NCBI GenBank assembly: GCA_010645155.1
Contig: CM021316.1
Coordinates: 12,174,954 to 12,238,953, forward strand
Direction of reading: 5' to 3'
Length of the DNA stretch: 64,000 nucleotides
Origin: Tigriopus japonicus
Taxonomy: Eukaryota; Arthropoda; Copepoda; Harpacticoida; Harpacticidae
The notes beneath the pieces are model-generated. The model was not told the origin of the DNA, did no database searches, and saw nothing but the letters and a program-made list of their open reading frames with translations. Positions 41,216 through 52,929 of this stretch are shown here, piece by piece. Position 1 is the stretch's first letter. Each line of letters opens with the position of its first letter. The translations under genes were made by a program, and so were the position numbers.

Positions 41216-42304
41216 ATGGCGGTGATGAGTAATCACCAGAGGATGCAATTGGAAGAAACACAAGTCCGAACAGAAGAGTCACGAGCTCAAAATGAAGCAC
41301 AACGCCTAGCCCGTGGACCATTAGCTACAGGAATCAAAGTCCGCAACTTTGAGGGAGGAAGCGCCCTGGACTACCATGCCTGGCAGAATCAATGCCAGAA
41401 TGTCAGCCGAGCATGTGGGTGGAACGTCCAGACGACCATCGATGCTACACTTGCCGCCCTTACAGGCAAGGCCAGTCGAATTGCCATTGGAGTCCCTAGT
41501 GACAGCGAATTCTATGGGGGCAAGTTTGAGAACTTTTGGCAGCATTTGAAAGGTTTATTCATTGACCCAGCTCATGAAGCAGTGGCCAAAGCCACCTTTG
41601 ATCGAAGAGTGCAAGGGGATAAGGAAAACATTCGAGAATATGCTGGAGTGCTGGCTATATTATGGTCCAGTGCGTACGAACGAGAGGAGGAACCATGGAG
41701 GCATGATCTGACATTAGCCGTGCCAGAAGGACGAAGCCGTGCCAATCTCCCTGGACATAACTCGACTAGACTCATAGTGCGATTTATTACGGGCCTGAGG
41801 GAAGCCAACATCATACTTCATTTACGCAATTCGGAAACACCTGGATTAGGCCAACCCATCACCAGTGTGACGGACGCAGTTAACCGAGCCCTGGCCTTCA
41901 AATCTAATCTGGACCGAGTGCGACAAGCAGAACACAATCTAAAGAGTGGACGCACCATGCCCAGGTCCGAGTTTGATGAGCCACCCAAAACCAGTTATGA
42001 GCGAAAGGGACAAGTGAGCGAACCTATGGAGATAGGCACCATTCAGCAATGTTCTGTCCTCCCGGGAGCCCGACACAGCAACGAGGAATGCCGCACTCAA
42101 CGACAGAATAAGCAAGCCCAACAAGCACAAAGAAGTTCTAATGCCACGCGAGTACAATGCTTTGGATGTAAGAAAGAAGGGCATTGGAGAAAGGACTGCC
42201 GCATGAAACCCAAGAAGGTACATGGCATCCAAGAACAAGAGTTCACCTGGGACGAGGCTGATCAAGAAACCAGTGGCAGTGAGGAATGGTGTTCGGAAAA
42301 CTAG
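41216..42304 (+). CDS. Element B: Gag (capsid and nucleocapsid)
   Basis: A frame of about 362 codons from the ATG at 41216. It opens with a charged coiled-coil-like segment. A capsid-type core follows, matching element C Gag in order (FYGGKFENFWQHLKGLFIDP against the F..MDEFWTRVRKQFVSP block of C). A CCHC zinc knuckle, CFGCKKEGHWRKDC, lies near the end. Gag packages element RNA in particles. In C, gag and pol are one frame; here the frame ends at 42304 and pol goes on in a -1 frame, which I read as damage rather than a programmed shift because C needs none. Confidence 0.8.
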   Translation: MAVMSNHQRMQLEETQVRTEESRAQNEAQRLARGPLATGIKVRNFEGGSALDYHAWQNQCQNVSRACGWNVQTTIDATLAALTGKASRIAIGVPSDSEFYGGKFENFWQHLKGLFIDPAHEAVAKATFDRRVQGDKENIREYAGVLAILWSSAYEREEEPWRHDLTLAVPEGRSRANLPGHNSTRLIVRFITGLREANIILHLRNSETPGLGQPITSVTDAVNRALAFKSNLDRVRQAEHNLKSGRTMPRSEFDEPPKTSYERKGQVSEPMEIGTIQQCSVLPGARHSNEECRTQRQNKQAQQAQRSSNATRVQCFGCKKEGHWRKDCRMKPKKVHGIQEQEFTWDEADQETSGSEEWCSEN

Positions 42305-42846
42305 AGTGCAGGGAGACCGGCCCTGCAGACACTCTGACAGCGATTCACCAAATCAACACCCTCCATGCAATTCGAAGAAGCAATGTGGCCAGAGATGTGC
42401 ACGTGTTTACCCATGCCCAGATAAATAAACACCCTGTAAAGTTTCTCATGGATACTGGCAACATTTCAAGCTATAACTTGTTAGAAATGACTGACTACCA
42501 CAAGATGTTCGCACAAAACGCTCCTAAATATTCCCCATGTAATCTCCAAATCGCAGCATGCGGGAATACCGGTCATTTGGACGTAGTTGGGAAGATCAAG
42601 ATGCCGGTACTCTACGAGGGGATGAATGTCCCGTTCAACACCGAATTCATTCTAGTTAACAAACTAGGCATGATGGGAATAATCAGTGCCAAGACCATGC
42701 AGAAAATGGCGGTCACATTGGACCTTAAACCCGCCACAGCCCACATTGGACCATATGGCCACAGAGTACCTCTCCACAACCTTGATGAAGAACTAACAGA
42801 AGAAACTGAAGACCCTGATTTCTTTATGGAAGAGGTAATGAGGTAA
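42286..42846 (+). pseudogene. Element B: pol protease region
   Basis: Overlaps the end of gag in another frame. It carries the aspartic-protease active site FLMDTGN (C has MLVDTGN) and, about 90 residues on, the HIGPYGHRVPL block matching the YIGPRGQRIPL of C. It stops at TAA 42844-42846, where the next frame begins (TAATG overlap). It would release the mature proteins from the polyprotein. Broken from its neighbours by two frame changes relative to C. Confidence 0.7.
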
Positions 42847-43558
42847 TGAGTGCAGCACCATGCTCCATTGAACCCGATATAGAAGCCCATGTACCCATCC
42901 AAATTGGAGATTTGCCTCTCAGTGATCAGGCAATCTACGTGTTCATACCAAGCAGCGAATATCTCCAGCGACGTCGGCTAGACAGTCATCCGGTGACTAT
43001 CAGTAAAAATAACTCCAGGATTCCCATACGCAACACAAACAGGGAGTCACGTGTGGTACCTGCCAACACCAAGTTGGGAAAGTTGGTCGGCAGGTTCCAG
43101 CCACCCTCTCAGGTGATGCCGTTATCAGCAGCTATAACGAAGCCACTTCCCGGAAAAGAAGTGAAGCCGTCTCCCGAGACGAAGTCCCCATCAGAGGGGA
43201 GGTGCAAACAGACTGACGACCCCAGTGGAGTGTTTAAGCCAAACACTAGTCTGCAGCAGTTTTCCCGTGAATTATGGGCCATGGTTGGCGAACCAAAGGA
43301 TAATCCTAATCTTCAAACGAATGAGAAGAGACTGTTAGGGGACCTATTGGTGAGGTTCCATCAAATTCTATCCAAATCTAAGTACGATGTGGGATGTACA
43401 CACCTGATGGAATTTGTTGTGGACACAGGTGATGCCAAACCAACTAGCGATAAAGTGAGACCTATGACCCCAACCATGAAAAATGACTTTCGGAAGACAC
43501 TTCAAGAACTGATTGACCAAGAAATCGTAGCACCATGCCACAGTGATTGGGCATCAGC
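42846..43558 (+). pseudogene. Element B: pol linker and first part of reverse transcriptase
   Basis: Continues from the protease frame into the connection region and the start of RT: SKYDVGCTHLMEFVVDTGDA, KVRPMTPTMK, LQELIDQEIVAPCHSDWASA. This aligns with element C SKYDVGKTDLIEFQVDTGDA through IIAPSMSAWAAA. At 43558 the match to C ends abruptly. The RT palm with its active site, RNase H and the integrase zinc finger are missing from B. Confidence 0.8.
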
Positions 43559-43590
43559 CAGAATGAAACCCTTTTGGTTTCATGGGGGAG
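43559..43590 (+). other. Polypurine-tract-like sequence to the left of the BEL LTR
   Basis: These 32 bases do not continue element B. They end in CATGGGGGAG directly against the LTR start TGTAAATT. A purine tract next to TG is what lies before a 3' LTR, so I infer that this is the internal 3' end of a BEL element, in an unexpected place left of its first LTR. Confidence 0.5.
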
Positions 43591-44053
43591 TGTAAATTCC
43601 TTGGACATTTTGGTTTTATGTTTGCCTTTCTTCAGATCCTTGTATGCTTTGCTTGAATGTCTTTCTCCAGTTCCATTTCTCTACCACTTAATCCATCACT
43701 TTTTTCTTGACTGCTTGTCTTCTTTTGGGGTCAATTTTCTGTTTATTTTATAGAATGTGCCTGCCATATGTGTTCACAACTTATGCAATTTTCATAAATA
43801 TGTTTTACAGATGTTGTCAAGAGTTTACATGTGTATCAAACGACAAAGATGCGAGAAGTTGCTTTTGATATCTGTTCGAGTAAACACCTCATTTTGGCTG
43901 TAGCTCTGAATTCTTTGTTATCTGCGACGTGTTTTATACAGTCCACTTAAGTGAAAAAATATATATCTCTTTTGGTTAACGAAGAAGTTCAAATTATTTC
44001 GAGTTCGTTTATTTATACGCTCGTCATAATTTACATGGTCCTTCGAGCCGGAT
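43591..44053 (+). repeat. BEL/Pao element: LTR (445 bp) and tRNA-Tyr-type primer-binding site
   Basis: LTR from TGTAAATTCC (43591) to AATTTACA (44035), with perfect 7-bp inverted ends TGTAAAT/ATTTACA. The primer-binding site TGGTCCTTCGAGCCGGAT follows directly at 44036. Its complement ATCCGGCTCGAAGGACCA is the 3' end of tRNA-Tyr with CCA. No second LTR was found at the other end of the element. Confidence 0.8.
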
Positions 44054-44109
44054 TATTAGACTTCCTACTTCAAATTTTGTGGTGATTTTCGTAGAACATT
44101 TTCTCAACA

Positions 44110-45488
44110 ATGCCGAATTCAGTTACAAGTGAACCGGAGCGGCAATTACCAAGCTATGCTTCCCAAAAGGCTGTTCTCAAGGTTGAGAAGGGCAAACTTA
44201 CCCGACGGGTAAATCAACTAAAGCAACACTTAACCAAGGCTTTGGACACGCCTGAATTAAATACAAGTGTCCTTATTGTTGAAGCACGAAACCAGGTGAA
44301 GGACGCTCTTGCTAACCTAATTGCACAAACAGACCGATGTCGAGACATTATCGACTCGGAACTCGACCCAGAGGAAGTGGAGGAAGAGGTTGGTGTGGTT
44401 ATGGCGGCTCTTGACTCTTATGAGGCACCAGTGGAAAATGTCCTACAAGAGTGCCAGGCAGCATTGTTTGCCCATGACTGGCAGGGACAGGCCTCGGGAG
44501 CAGCCTCGGCTCAGCAGTCATTTTTTGAAGTCATTTTTGACTAAAAATAATGCAAAACTTCCGCCAATCAAGCTTGAAAAGTTCAGTTTCAGGCGACATT
44601 TTAATGTTCCAAAAGTGGTGGGACACCTTTAATTCTGCCGTTCATAAACGACAGGACCTGGATGACGCCCAAAAATTCTCTTATTTAATTTCTTACTTGA
44701 CTGGAAAGGCGGAAAACGCAATTTCTTGCTTCAGTCAAGATGAAAAGAATTATGGAGCGGCAATTGAAAAATTGCATCATCGTTTCAACAGGAAACGAGA
44801 AATGGTGGCATCAGTAATCCGGGACATATTGAAACACCCGGTCGCCACCAAAAATGCGTAAGTTCGCTCCCTCACGGACTATGTGCAGGGGAAAAAGACG
44901 GCATTTGAGATTGCGGGGCTCAATTTCAAAGAACCAACTTCTCAACTCTCTCTTTTGACTCTGGTTGAGTCAAAAATGCCGTATCAATTGAGGCAAAAAT
45001 GGGAATTTGCAGTGGCAGAGGAGGACATCAAAAACCCTTCCAACCCACGAGGCCCTTTAACTTTAAAAAAGGGGCTTGATGATCAGCTCCTCTATATGGA
45101 GACTTTTGCATCGTCAGTGGAATGTACCGACCACGGCCGAGATGAACGACAAGAGGCTTCGCAAAAGCTTCAAATGCAGAAACCCAGCAAACCGCAGCGG
45201 ACGGCGTCGAGTCTTCCAACCAATAGCCTTCCCCATTTAACAAAGAAGGTTAAGCCTGGATGTATATTTTGCAAAAATATCGGGCATTCAGCGGAGGATT
45301 GTCCCAAGGTTTTATCAATCCCCATGAAAGACAGGTGGAATTTGGCAAGGGGTAACGTGTGCTATCGTTGCCTCCAACGCGACGTTGACCACCGAGGAGA
45401 CAAATGTGCCTTGGGGGTTTGCCCCCTAACAGATTGTGAAAAACACCACCACCCTCTTCTTCATTTTTCGGCCACATCTTCTAATTGA
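44110..45488 (+). pseudogene. BEL/Pao element: Gag region with frameshifts and stops
   Basis: Starts with ATG at 44110. The frame changes near 44525 and again near 44590, inside the conserved BEL Gag block LPPIKLEKFS...WWDTFNSAVH...KFSYLISYLTGKA (DUF1759-like). A TAA at 44859-44861 and a TGA at 45486-45488 also interrupt. A zinc knuckle, CIFCKNIGHSAEDC, is at about 45261-45302 and a second Cys-rich stretch follows. In intact BEL elements gag and pol share one frame; the 44550-45488 part is in frame with pol downstream, so the stops are damage. Confidence 0.75.
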
Positions 45489-48400
45489 CTGAGCCTAATT
45501 GGTTCACAGTCCTCGGCCACCAGCGTCTTACCATCCTTGTTGGCTGAGGCAACGCACCCATCGGATGATAAAAGGGGTTGTTTATTGGTGCGGGTTCTTT
45601 TAGACACTGCCTCCACAACTACCTACATAACAAAGGAGTTGTCCCATTGGCTTCAATTGGAAGGCCAGGAGGCCCAAATGAACATTTTGGGCATCAACAA
45701 AAGGTCTACAACAGTGACAGGAACGTTCGTCTCTTTTAAATTGAAATCTGTTGTCTTTGACACATCTCTTGTCGTTAATGCCTTTACTCTTGATAGCATC
45801 TGTTCACCATTGGCAGCTGTTTCATTTAATCCTAACGATTTTACAAATTTTCAGAATTTATTGTTTGCGGACAAATTTCCTCGCGGCAAGTCAAAGGTTG
45901 ATGTACTAATCGGTGCAGATTTTGTTTGGTCCATTTTCAATAACAAAACGTTTAAAGACAAAAGTGGGCTTTTTGCTCATTCCACTACTTTAGGGTGGGT
46001 TTTAACAGGACCACAAACCACAACTACATTTTGTGGTGTTAATGACATTGAAATGGTTGAAAAGGCAAAAGAAAAGGAACTTTTTAACTTTCAACTCCAA
46101 AACTTTTGGGAGCTTGAAAATTTGGGTGTTGTTCAATCATCTTTTGGACTTTCCCACGATGATGAATTTGTTTTAAAAATGTATAGGGAAATTACTAAAT
46201 TTTGTCCTATTCAAAAGAAATATGTGGTGGATATTGTTTTTAAACCTGAGACAACACCTTTAAAATATAACTTTAACTCTGCGTTTTCCAGATTAAAGTC
46301 CTTGGAGAAACAACTCCTTCAAAATCCTTCCCGGGCCAAAGCATATTGTGACGAAATCCAAGCGCTAATTAATCGAAGATTCGTACGCGAGGTTACGGAC
46401 GAAACTGAGATTCGGGCAAAGGATGAGACATGTCGATTTTACATGCCACACAGGGATATAGTAAGACCTACTGCCGAAACAACAACAGTAAGACCTGTTT
46501 TTGATTGCTCTGTAAAGAATGTCGACCGCATTTCCCTAAATGATATATGCTTTACAGGACCAAAACTACAGAATTCTCTCTTTGAGATTCTTATTCGCAT
46601 TAGGGTTTTTCGCTATGTTATTAAAGGCGACATTTCAAAAATGTTTCAAATGATCGGACTTGGGGAACACTCTCGTCCTTATCACCGCTTTCTTTGGCGA
46701 TTTTTGCAAACGGACAAACAACCCAGAATCTTTGAGCACCAAGTTTTGGTTTTTGGAAATGTGCAAAGCCCTTTTTTGGCTATTCAAACTGCAGACGCAA
46801 ATGCAAATTATCATTCGTTCGAGTATCCTGAGGCATCCGATGCCATTATTTCGGACAAATATGTGGACGACTTGTTCACAGGAGTTGACTCCATTGCCGA
46901 AGGCATACAACTTCGAAAAGAAATTAGCCTTGTTATGGTTCTTGGAAATTTTCATTTTTCAAAATGGATGTCAAACTCCAAAACTATTTTACAATCTATC
47001 CCGGAAAAGGATAGAGCAGCGATGGCACCTCATGTTTTTACAAGCAAGGAACTTACAATTGAAGAAACAATAAATACTAAGGCTTTAGGTATTCAATGGA
47101 ATCCCATCCGTGATGTTTTCAGCTTTGTTGGACTTCATAGTGTTTGTCTGGATAACAAACCCGAAACAAAAAGAACACTTTGTTCCAAAATGTCACGGAT
47201 TTTTGACCCACCTGGTTTTCTTGGCCCGGTGCTTATAAAAGCAAAAATTTTACTTCAGGCTTGCTGGCTTTCCGGTATTGATTGGGATGATCCTTTACCT
47301 GAAGACATTTTGATACCTTGGAAGGTCTGGTTAGAGGAGCTAGGGCAATTGGATAACTTGGAAATTCCACGATGCGTTTGTCCACAATTTGTCTCCGACT
47401 CAACAACACTACATGTGTTTTGCGATGCCAGCGAAAAAGCATATGCTGCGGTCATTTACATTCGATATGATAATGACAGTAGCGTGGCAGTTCACCTTTT
47501 AACTGCAAAAACCTGCGTTGCCCCCCTCAAGAAGCTGACTGTTGCTCGTCTCGAATTGCTTGGAGCTTTAATTGCTGTCCGGTTGGCCAATGTAACTTGT
47601 AAGGCAATTAAAATGCCTATTTCAAAGGTTCATTTTTACACGGATTCGAAAACTGTGATCCAATGGTTGAGAAAAGAGCCCCACCATTGGCCAACCTGGG
47701 TGGCTGGGCGTGTGTCTGAAATTCAGACTTTATCAACTCCGTCACAATGGCGACACCTTCCCGGTGTCTTTAACACTTCTGCTGATGCAGCATCTCGTGG
47801 TCTTACGCCAAATGAACTTTTAACTTTCACTGATTGGTTTACGGGACCGTCTTTTCTTTATAGCGTATCCAATTCATTTCCTACAACTTTAACTGTTGGG
47901 GAACCTGATCCTTCTATGTTCAAAAAATGCGCTATTGTTTTGGTCAGCACATCACCTTCCTCATATTGGCAGGATTGGCAAGCCCTTTCGGAACGACATG
48001 AAATGTTTTCCACTTTGCTTTTTGTTGCTGTTTTCTTTTTACGGTTTATTCGTGTAACCAAACTTGACGCTATCAAATTAAAACAAGTCACCCCTACCTT
48101 GGCTGAACTCAGAGCAGCTATTTTGTTTTGGATAAGAGTTGCTCAAGAAAAAACTCTTTTTAATGAAATCCTTTCCATCAAGGAGGGAGATTTGTCACAC
48201 CTTTTGCCAAGTTTAAAATCTGTGAAACCTTATTTTGATGAAAAGAATCAAATCTTGATAGTGGGTGGTAGGTTAGCTCTAGCTGAAGACATTCCAGAAG
48301 AAATCATTCACCCACCAATTTTGCCGGCCAAAAGCAGCATCATTTCAAAGCTCATTTTGTGGATTCACAAATCTTTAAGCCATTCACCTCAAATGCAAAC

Positions 48401-49496
48401 CTTGGCCCATGTTCGATCCAAATATTGGCTTTTTGGAGGACGTAGAGAAATTCGTCAAATTTTGCACAAGTGCTTTTTCTGCCGAAAGCAGCGCACTGTT
48501 CCTTTTACACAAAACATATGTTTGCTTCCAAAAGAACGTCTCGTACCAAACACAGCTTTTGTTCATGTGGCGATAGACAACGCTGGCCCAATCGCAGTCA
48601 GAGGTCCGAAAAGGGGAGATGGTACTTTTGAAATCCAGAAAACATGGATTCTTTTATTCACTTGTTTCAGCACGCGTGCAATTCACATTGATTTGGTTGA
48701 TTCTCTTTCTACAGAGACATTTTTACTTGCTTTAGATCGTTTTATTGGTCGCAGAGGAACTCCCCAATCCATTCGGTCAGACAACTTTAGGTCTTTCATT
48801 AAAGCTGAAAAAGAATTACAGAAATTATGGAAAAACCTAGACCAGGAAAAGATCAAAAGACTTCTTTTGAAAATGCCCTCTCCAATTGAATGGCATTATT
48901 CAACGCCCAAGGCACCTTGGACAGGTGGTATATGGGAAAGAATGGTCCGATCAGTAAAGGAAAGCCTTCGCTCTTGCTTGAAATCCGCTTTCGTGACACA
49001 AGTTGAATTGTACACGCTTTTGTGTAGCATTGAGGGACAAATCAATTCCAGGCCAATTTCCACGGTCAGCGCAGACTCAGAAGATCCTGCTCCAATAACA
49101 CCTGCTCATTTGGTTTTGGGTAAATCTTTGGTTCAATTACCAGATAATCTTTGCAAAGACAATTTGTCAGCTAGGGCAGAAGTTCGATGGAAACACAACC
49201 AAGAACTTCAGGAGAAGTTCTGGACAAGGTGGTGAAAGGAATACTTGGCTGCTTTACAATCAAGTCAGATTTGGTCCAAAACGGACAAAGAGCCAAGGTT
49301 AGGCGAAATAGTTTTAATTTCGGACAAAGCAGTTCCAAGGTCCACTTGGCCTCTTGCCAGAATTATGGAGTTGGTGAGGAGTCGTGATGGGGTTATCCGG
49401 TCGTGTTTGTTAAAAACCGCTACCGGTCATCACATCAAACGAAGCATTCATGTTTTGCATCGTTTGGAAGATGATCTTGACATAGCAACAAAATGA
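45489..49496 (+). pseudogene. BEL/Pao element: Pol (protease, RT, RNase H, integrase)
   Basis: A long open frame runs to TGA at 49233-49235. Marks in order: protease VLLDTASTTTYI (about 45597), RT KYVDDLFTG (about 46857), the Pao RT block HVFCDASEKAYAAVIY (about 47412; RNase H start), integrase zinc part HKSLSHSP...CFFCRK (about 48370-48490), catalytic HVAIDNAGP, RSDNF and GGIWERMV. YVDD and GGIWE are typical of BEL/Pao. SDNF replaces the usual SDNG. After the TGA a second frame (49245-49496) carries the C-terminal DUF5641-like domain (GEIVLISDKAVPRSTWPL), so one nonsense codon splits it. Confidence 0.85.
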
Positions 49497-49703
49497 GTTT
49501 TGTTGCACTTTGTTTTCTCAACCAGTTTATTCACTTAGATTTTCTTAGAACACTTAATGTTTGTCTTCTGTTGAGACACGCCACCGAATCATGGATGGAT
49601 GATTTTTACATCGTCCCGAAACGAGTTTTGTTTTGCGAGTCCTATTATATTACATTGGGAAATAGACTAGTTTGATTCAGTCAACCCCAAGCATTGAAAA
49701 GGT

Positions 49704-51047
49704 ATGCATACTACTACACTCTTAGTTTTTGTGATGCTTTGCTTCTCCTTAAGCAAGAGCGTGAAGCATGAACACTTGTTTAAGCAACAAGGCCTTGTGG
49801 CTGGAGTTACCAGTTATGGCCATCTTACATTTGACATAGACCTCTCCGCAATTGACCTGGAACTTCAAAAAGCCGAATCGATGGCGAACTTATTTAAAGA
49901 AGTAGTAAGGGATCCAAAGGTGCATTCAAAAGTGCATCGACTTTCCAGATCAATATTTCTTAGTTTGAAACGGAACATACGCCAAACCCAAAGAGAATGG
50001 GACAATTTGCGTTGGTCCATTGAGACTCCAATGGAACCTGGTTCTCGCAACACCAGATTTATTGCATCCTCCATCATTGCCACAATTGGGGCGATTGGTT
50101 CCATAGCCTCGGTCTTTTCACTCGGGGAACTTTTGACCTTATCATCTTCAGTTGATGCCCAATCTGAAGGCACCACTGATTTCATCATTGAAACTCTTCA
50201 GAATCATGAGGCAAGACTCTCCGTCCTTGAAGAGCAAACACTTCAAATCAATAACACATTAAAAACAATTGTGAAATTCGTGGACAATCTGGAAACCCAT
50301 ATCGAACTAGACCATTTAGGGGTTTTGGCTCTGTCCTATGTGCAATCTTTGGAATTTCAAGTCGACCGCATTTCAAATGGAATAAATGCTGCTTTAGATG
50401 GAAGGACGAGTCCACATTTTATTGACAGTATGTAAGTGCAGGACGCCTTGAGTCGCTTGGCCCAAAAGGCAAAACAATCAGGCTATATCTCGACAATTCA
50501 AGAGAGGCGAAGTGCTTTGTATATGCTGCCTTCCAGTTTCCTGATGGTTGGGAACTCCTTACGAATTTTCATTCATGTACCACTTTTTAGGGCAGGAACG
50601 GTCATGGAGCTTTTTGAATTTTTTGACTTTCCCATTTATTTAAATGATTCTGACAAGTTTGTCGGCATTGACGAAAGGGACAATTTCCTTGCGGTAAATG
50701 AAAACCAAGATGGATTTCTTATTTTAAAGAAATCTGAAGTGATAAAATGTCCATTACTTGGACATGTTCGATTTTGCCCCAATCACAACATTCAGTACGA
50801 AGATTTTTCCAGTACTTGTTTGGCCTCCTTATTTAAGGAGAATTTAGATGATGTAGTTGGTGTTTGCAACTTTTTAAGTCATCGTGCTGTTGATAAGGTA
50901 CAACAACTTTCGCCAAACGAATTTTTGGTTTTTCATTCAACTTTGAATAAACTTCGAATTGAATGTCCAGACAGTAACTCTGTCGTTGAAGAATTTAGGG
51001 GAACAAAACAATTGACAGTTCGTCCAAATTGTCGCAGCTCAACATCC
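49704..51047 (+). pseudogene. BEL/Pao element: envelope-like glycoprotein gene, one stop, 3' end cut
   Basis: Starts at an ATG with a signal peptide (TTLLVFVMLCFSLSKS). About 110 codons on there is a furin-like RNTR followed by a glycine/alanine/isoleucine-rich stretch (IIATIGAIGSIASVF) like a fusion peptide, then a coiled coil with NNTL glycosylation. A TAA at 50433-50435 interrupts; the same frame goes on with a cysteine-containing ectodomain (CPLLGHVRFCPNHN). It is cut at about 51047, before any membrane anchor. The layout is that of the baculovirus F-type envelopes carried by some LTR elements. Inactive as it stands. Confidence 0.65.
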
Positions 51048-51580
51048 GTTAGCTGGTCACCTGGGACGTTATAGAACCTACCTCCAAGCCTGAAGAAGGT
51101 TCTACTGGCCCAATATGCATAAACACATCAATGACGCCATTGATGGGTGCAGTTTGCCGCCAAGCCAAAGTAAGGAAACCCACCAAGCAGGTTCCATTGG
51201 GCCAAACGAGCACCAAGGAACATACACGCTTTGCAACCTTCTATTGCGATTTGGTGGGCCCATGACCAAACAGTCGGGGACCCGGGGCGAAGAAATACCT
51301 GCTAACTCTCCAGGACGCTGTAACCAAATACCCTGAAGCCTGGCCAATCACTGATGCCACAACCGAGAACATAATCCGTGTACTAACCAACGAATTCTTC
51401 CCCAGATACGGAGTTGGGATGCAAATCATATCGGACCAAGGTAGACAGTTCACCTTTGCTCTATTCCAGCATGCTGCACGACGCCTAGGAGTGTTCACGG
51501 CCCACACCCAAGCCTATGAACCTAAAACCAATCCAGTTGAGAGGCTCCACCGAACTCTGGAAAATGTCCTCCGGAGCACT
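51048..51580 (+). pseudogene. Element B: integrase, N-terminal and catalytic part
   Basis: Resumes the element-B match to C at AGHLGRYRTYLQA (C: AGHQGRTRTYNQA), then a TGA, RRFYWPNMHK and a frameshifted middle (51115-51336). From 51419 another frame reads QIISDQGRQF with the second catalytic aspartate and NPVERLHRTLE with the catalytic glutamate. At least one nonsense codon and two frame changes make it inactive. It is cut at 51580 by a LINE insertion and continues at 52930. Confidence 0.8.
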
Positions 51581-52929
51581 ATAATTATAATAAGTTTTAT
51601 TGCGACTCATGGTAATGTCAGGGCGTATAAATATGCAAAAAATATAGATATATGTTCTATCATATATAATCAATGGTGACATGTCAATTGGTTAAAAACG
51701 TTAAAATGGTCGACTAGAAAGTGATATCACAGATGAGCTGACTAGAATACGTTTCAGTGCACATGGAAGAAAGGAAGCGGAGATTGACAAACAGAATAGA
51801 TACAGTTGGATAACGGTAGATGGTGAAAATCTTGGTTATTGCAGTAGAGAGGGTGGGTCAGATTGAACAACTCCTTCGTCAGTTCCCGTCGTTAATGGAG
51901 TTGGGCAGGAAGCCTGACGAAGGTGCGTGACCGCCAATATTCCGAAGGGATGTCGGGCCAAGGACAATAAGGTGTTGTCAAGTCTTTGACCGCAAAGGAC
52001 ATCATGTGTCCAGACATCGCCTCCGGAAAGGTCAGGTTCCTAACACTGTTGGACACTAACCTTGCCAGCCTGATGGTGAAGGGCTCGGTTTCGCATATGA
52101 AATGCGTCCATGCATTATTGGCATATTGGGGCATGCAGAGGTATCTTTTGAGGAATTTGGTGAAGGTGGCATCGGCGGATTTGAGGGCGGATTGGGCGGA
52201 GTTGGGAAGCCAGAGGTGCAGGCCGTAGAGGAAGATGGGGGTGATGTAGGTCCGGAAGAGTTGAAGGACTATTGGGAGAGGGAGGTTCTTGATTGGAAGT
52301 CTATTGTATATGTATCCGATCCTGGCCCTGGCCTTGGTTATTGCGATGTTGAGGTGTTTGGTGATGGAGAGTTGGGTGGTGAAGGTGAAACCCACATAGT
52401 TAAAAAACTTAACGATTTCAATCGGACTGTTGTTGATGTGGAAGGAGGTGGGAGGCAGATGACCTTTATTGAAAACCATGGCCTTCGTCTTGATGGTGTT
52501 GACTTGAAGGCCGTTCTCCTGGCAATAACCGTGGAGAGCATTGATGGCATTTTGCAATTCCACGGCTGAATCAGCTAAGAGAACCAGGTCGTCTGCATAT
52601 TGTAAGTATTTTATGCTATTGTGGTTAATGGTGGGGCCTTGGTGAGTAAGAGCTTCGGGCAGGTCGGATACATAAAGATTGAAGAGAATTGGCGATAGTG
52701 GATCCCCCTGTGGAAGGCCAATAGAGGAGAAGTAGCAGGGGGATAGGTCCTCACCAGAACGAATGGAGCATTTGAGTCCTGCATAGATGTTGGCCAGCAG
52801 GACACATATTGAACGCGGAATTCCCCATAGTTGGAGTTTGAGGAATAACCGCGTTCGGTCCACCCTGTCAAATGCTTTGGAGAAATCCACAAAGCATCCG
52901 TATACTCTCCTCTTAGTGCTGATATTTGC
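51581..52929 (-). mobile_element. 5'-truncated LINE inserted in element B integrase
   Basis: The element-B coding sequence stops at CGGAGCACT (51580) and resumes at ATGGATGCT (52930). The insert is on the minus strand, its 3' end at 51581 in an AT-rich ...AATAAAACTTATTATAATTAT. Its 5' end starts inside the RT domain, the usual result of incomplete LINE reverse transcription. A long target-site duplication is not evident. Confidence 0.8.
51892..52929 (-). pseudogene. LINE reverse transcriptase, truncated but otherwise open
   Basis: The minus-strand frame from 52929 to the stop at 51892 starts just before RT motif A (YGCFVDFSKAFDRVDR). Then come GLPQGDPLSPILFNLYVSDL (motif B), LQYADDLVLLAD (catalytic motif C), GLQVNTIKTKAMVF and a C-terminal domain with KFLKRYLCMP. 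No internal stops, so it is a fairly young insertion, but without endonuclease and the RT fingers it cannot work. The motif wording differs from LINE-1 and from the 30-kb LINE, so it is a third non-LTR lineage; I cannot name the clade safely. Confidence 0.8.

Noticed and set aside
41013..42265. Minus-strand frames opposite gag of element B, and similar frames opposite pol of C
   Set aside because: Shadow frames of GC-rich coding sequence; no family motifs and none conserved between B and C.
42286..42304. Programmed -1 frameshift between gag and pol in element B
   Set aside because: The related element C has gag and pol in one frame with no shift, and B has several other frame breaks, so mutation is the simpler account.
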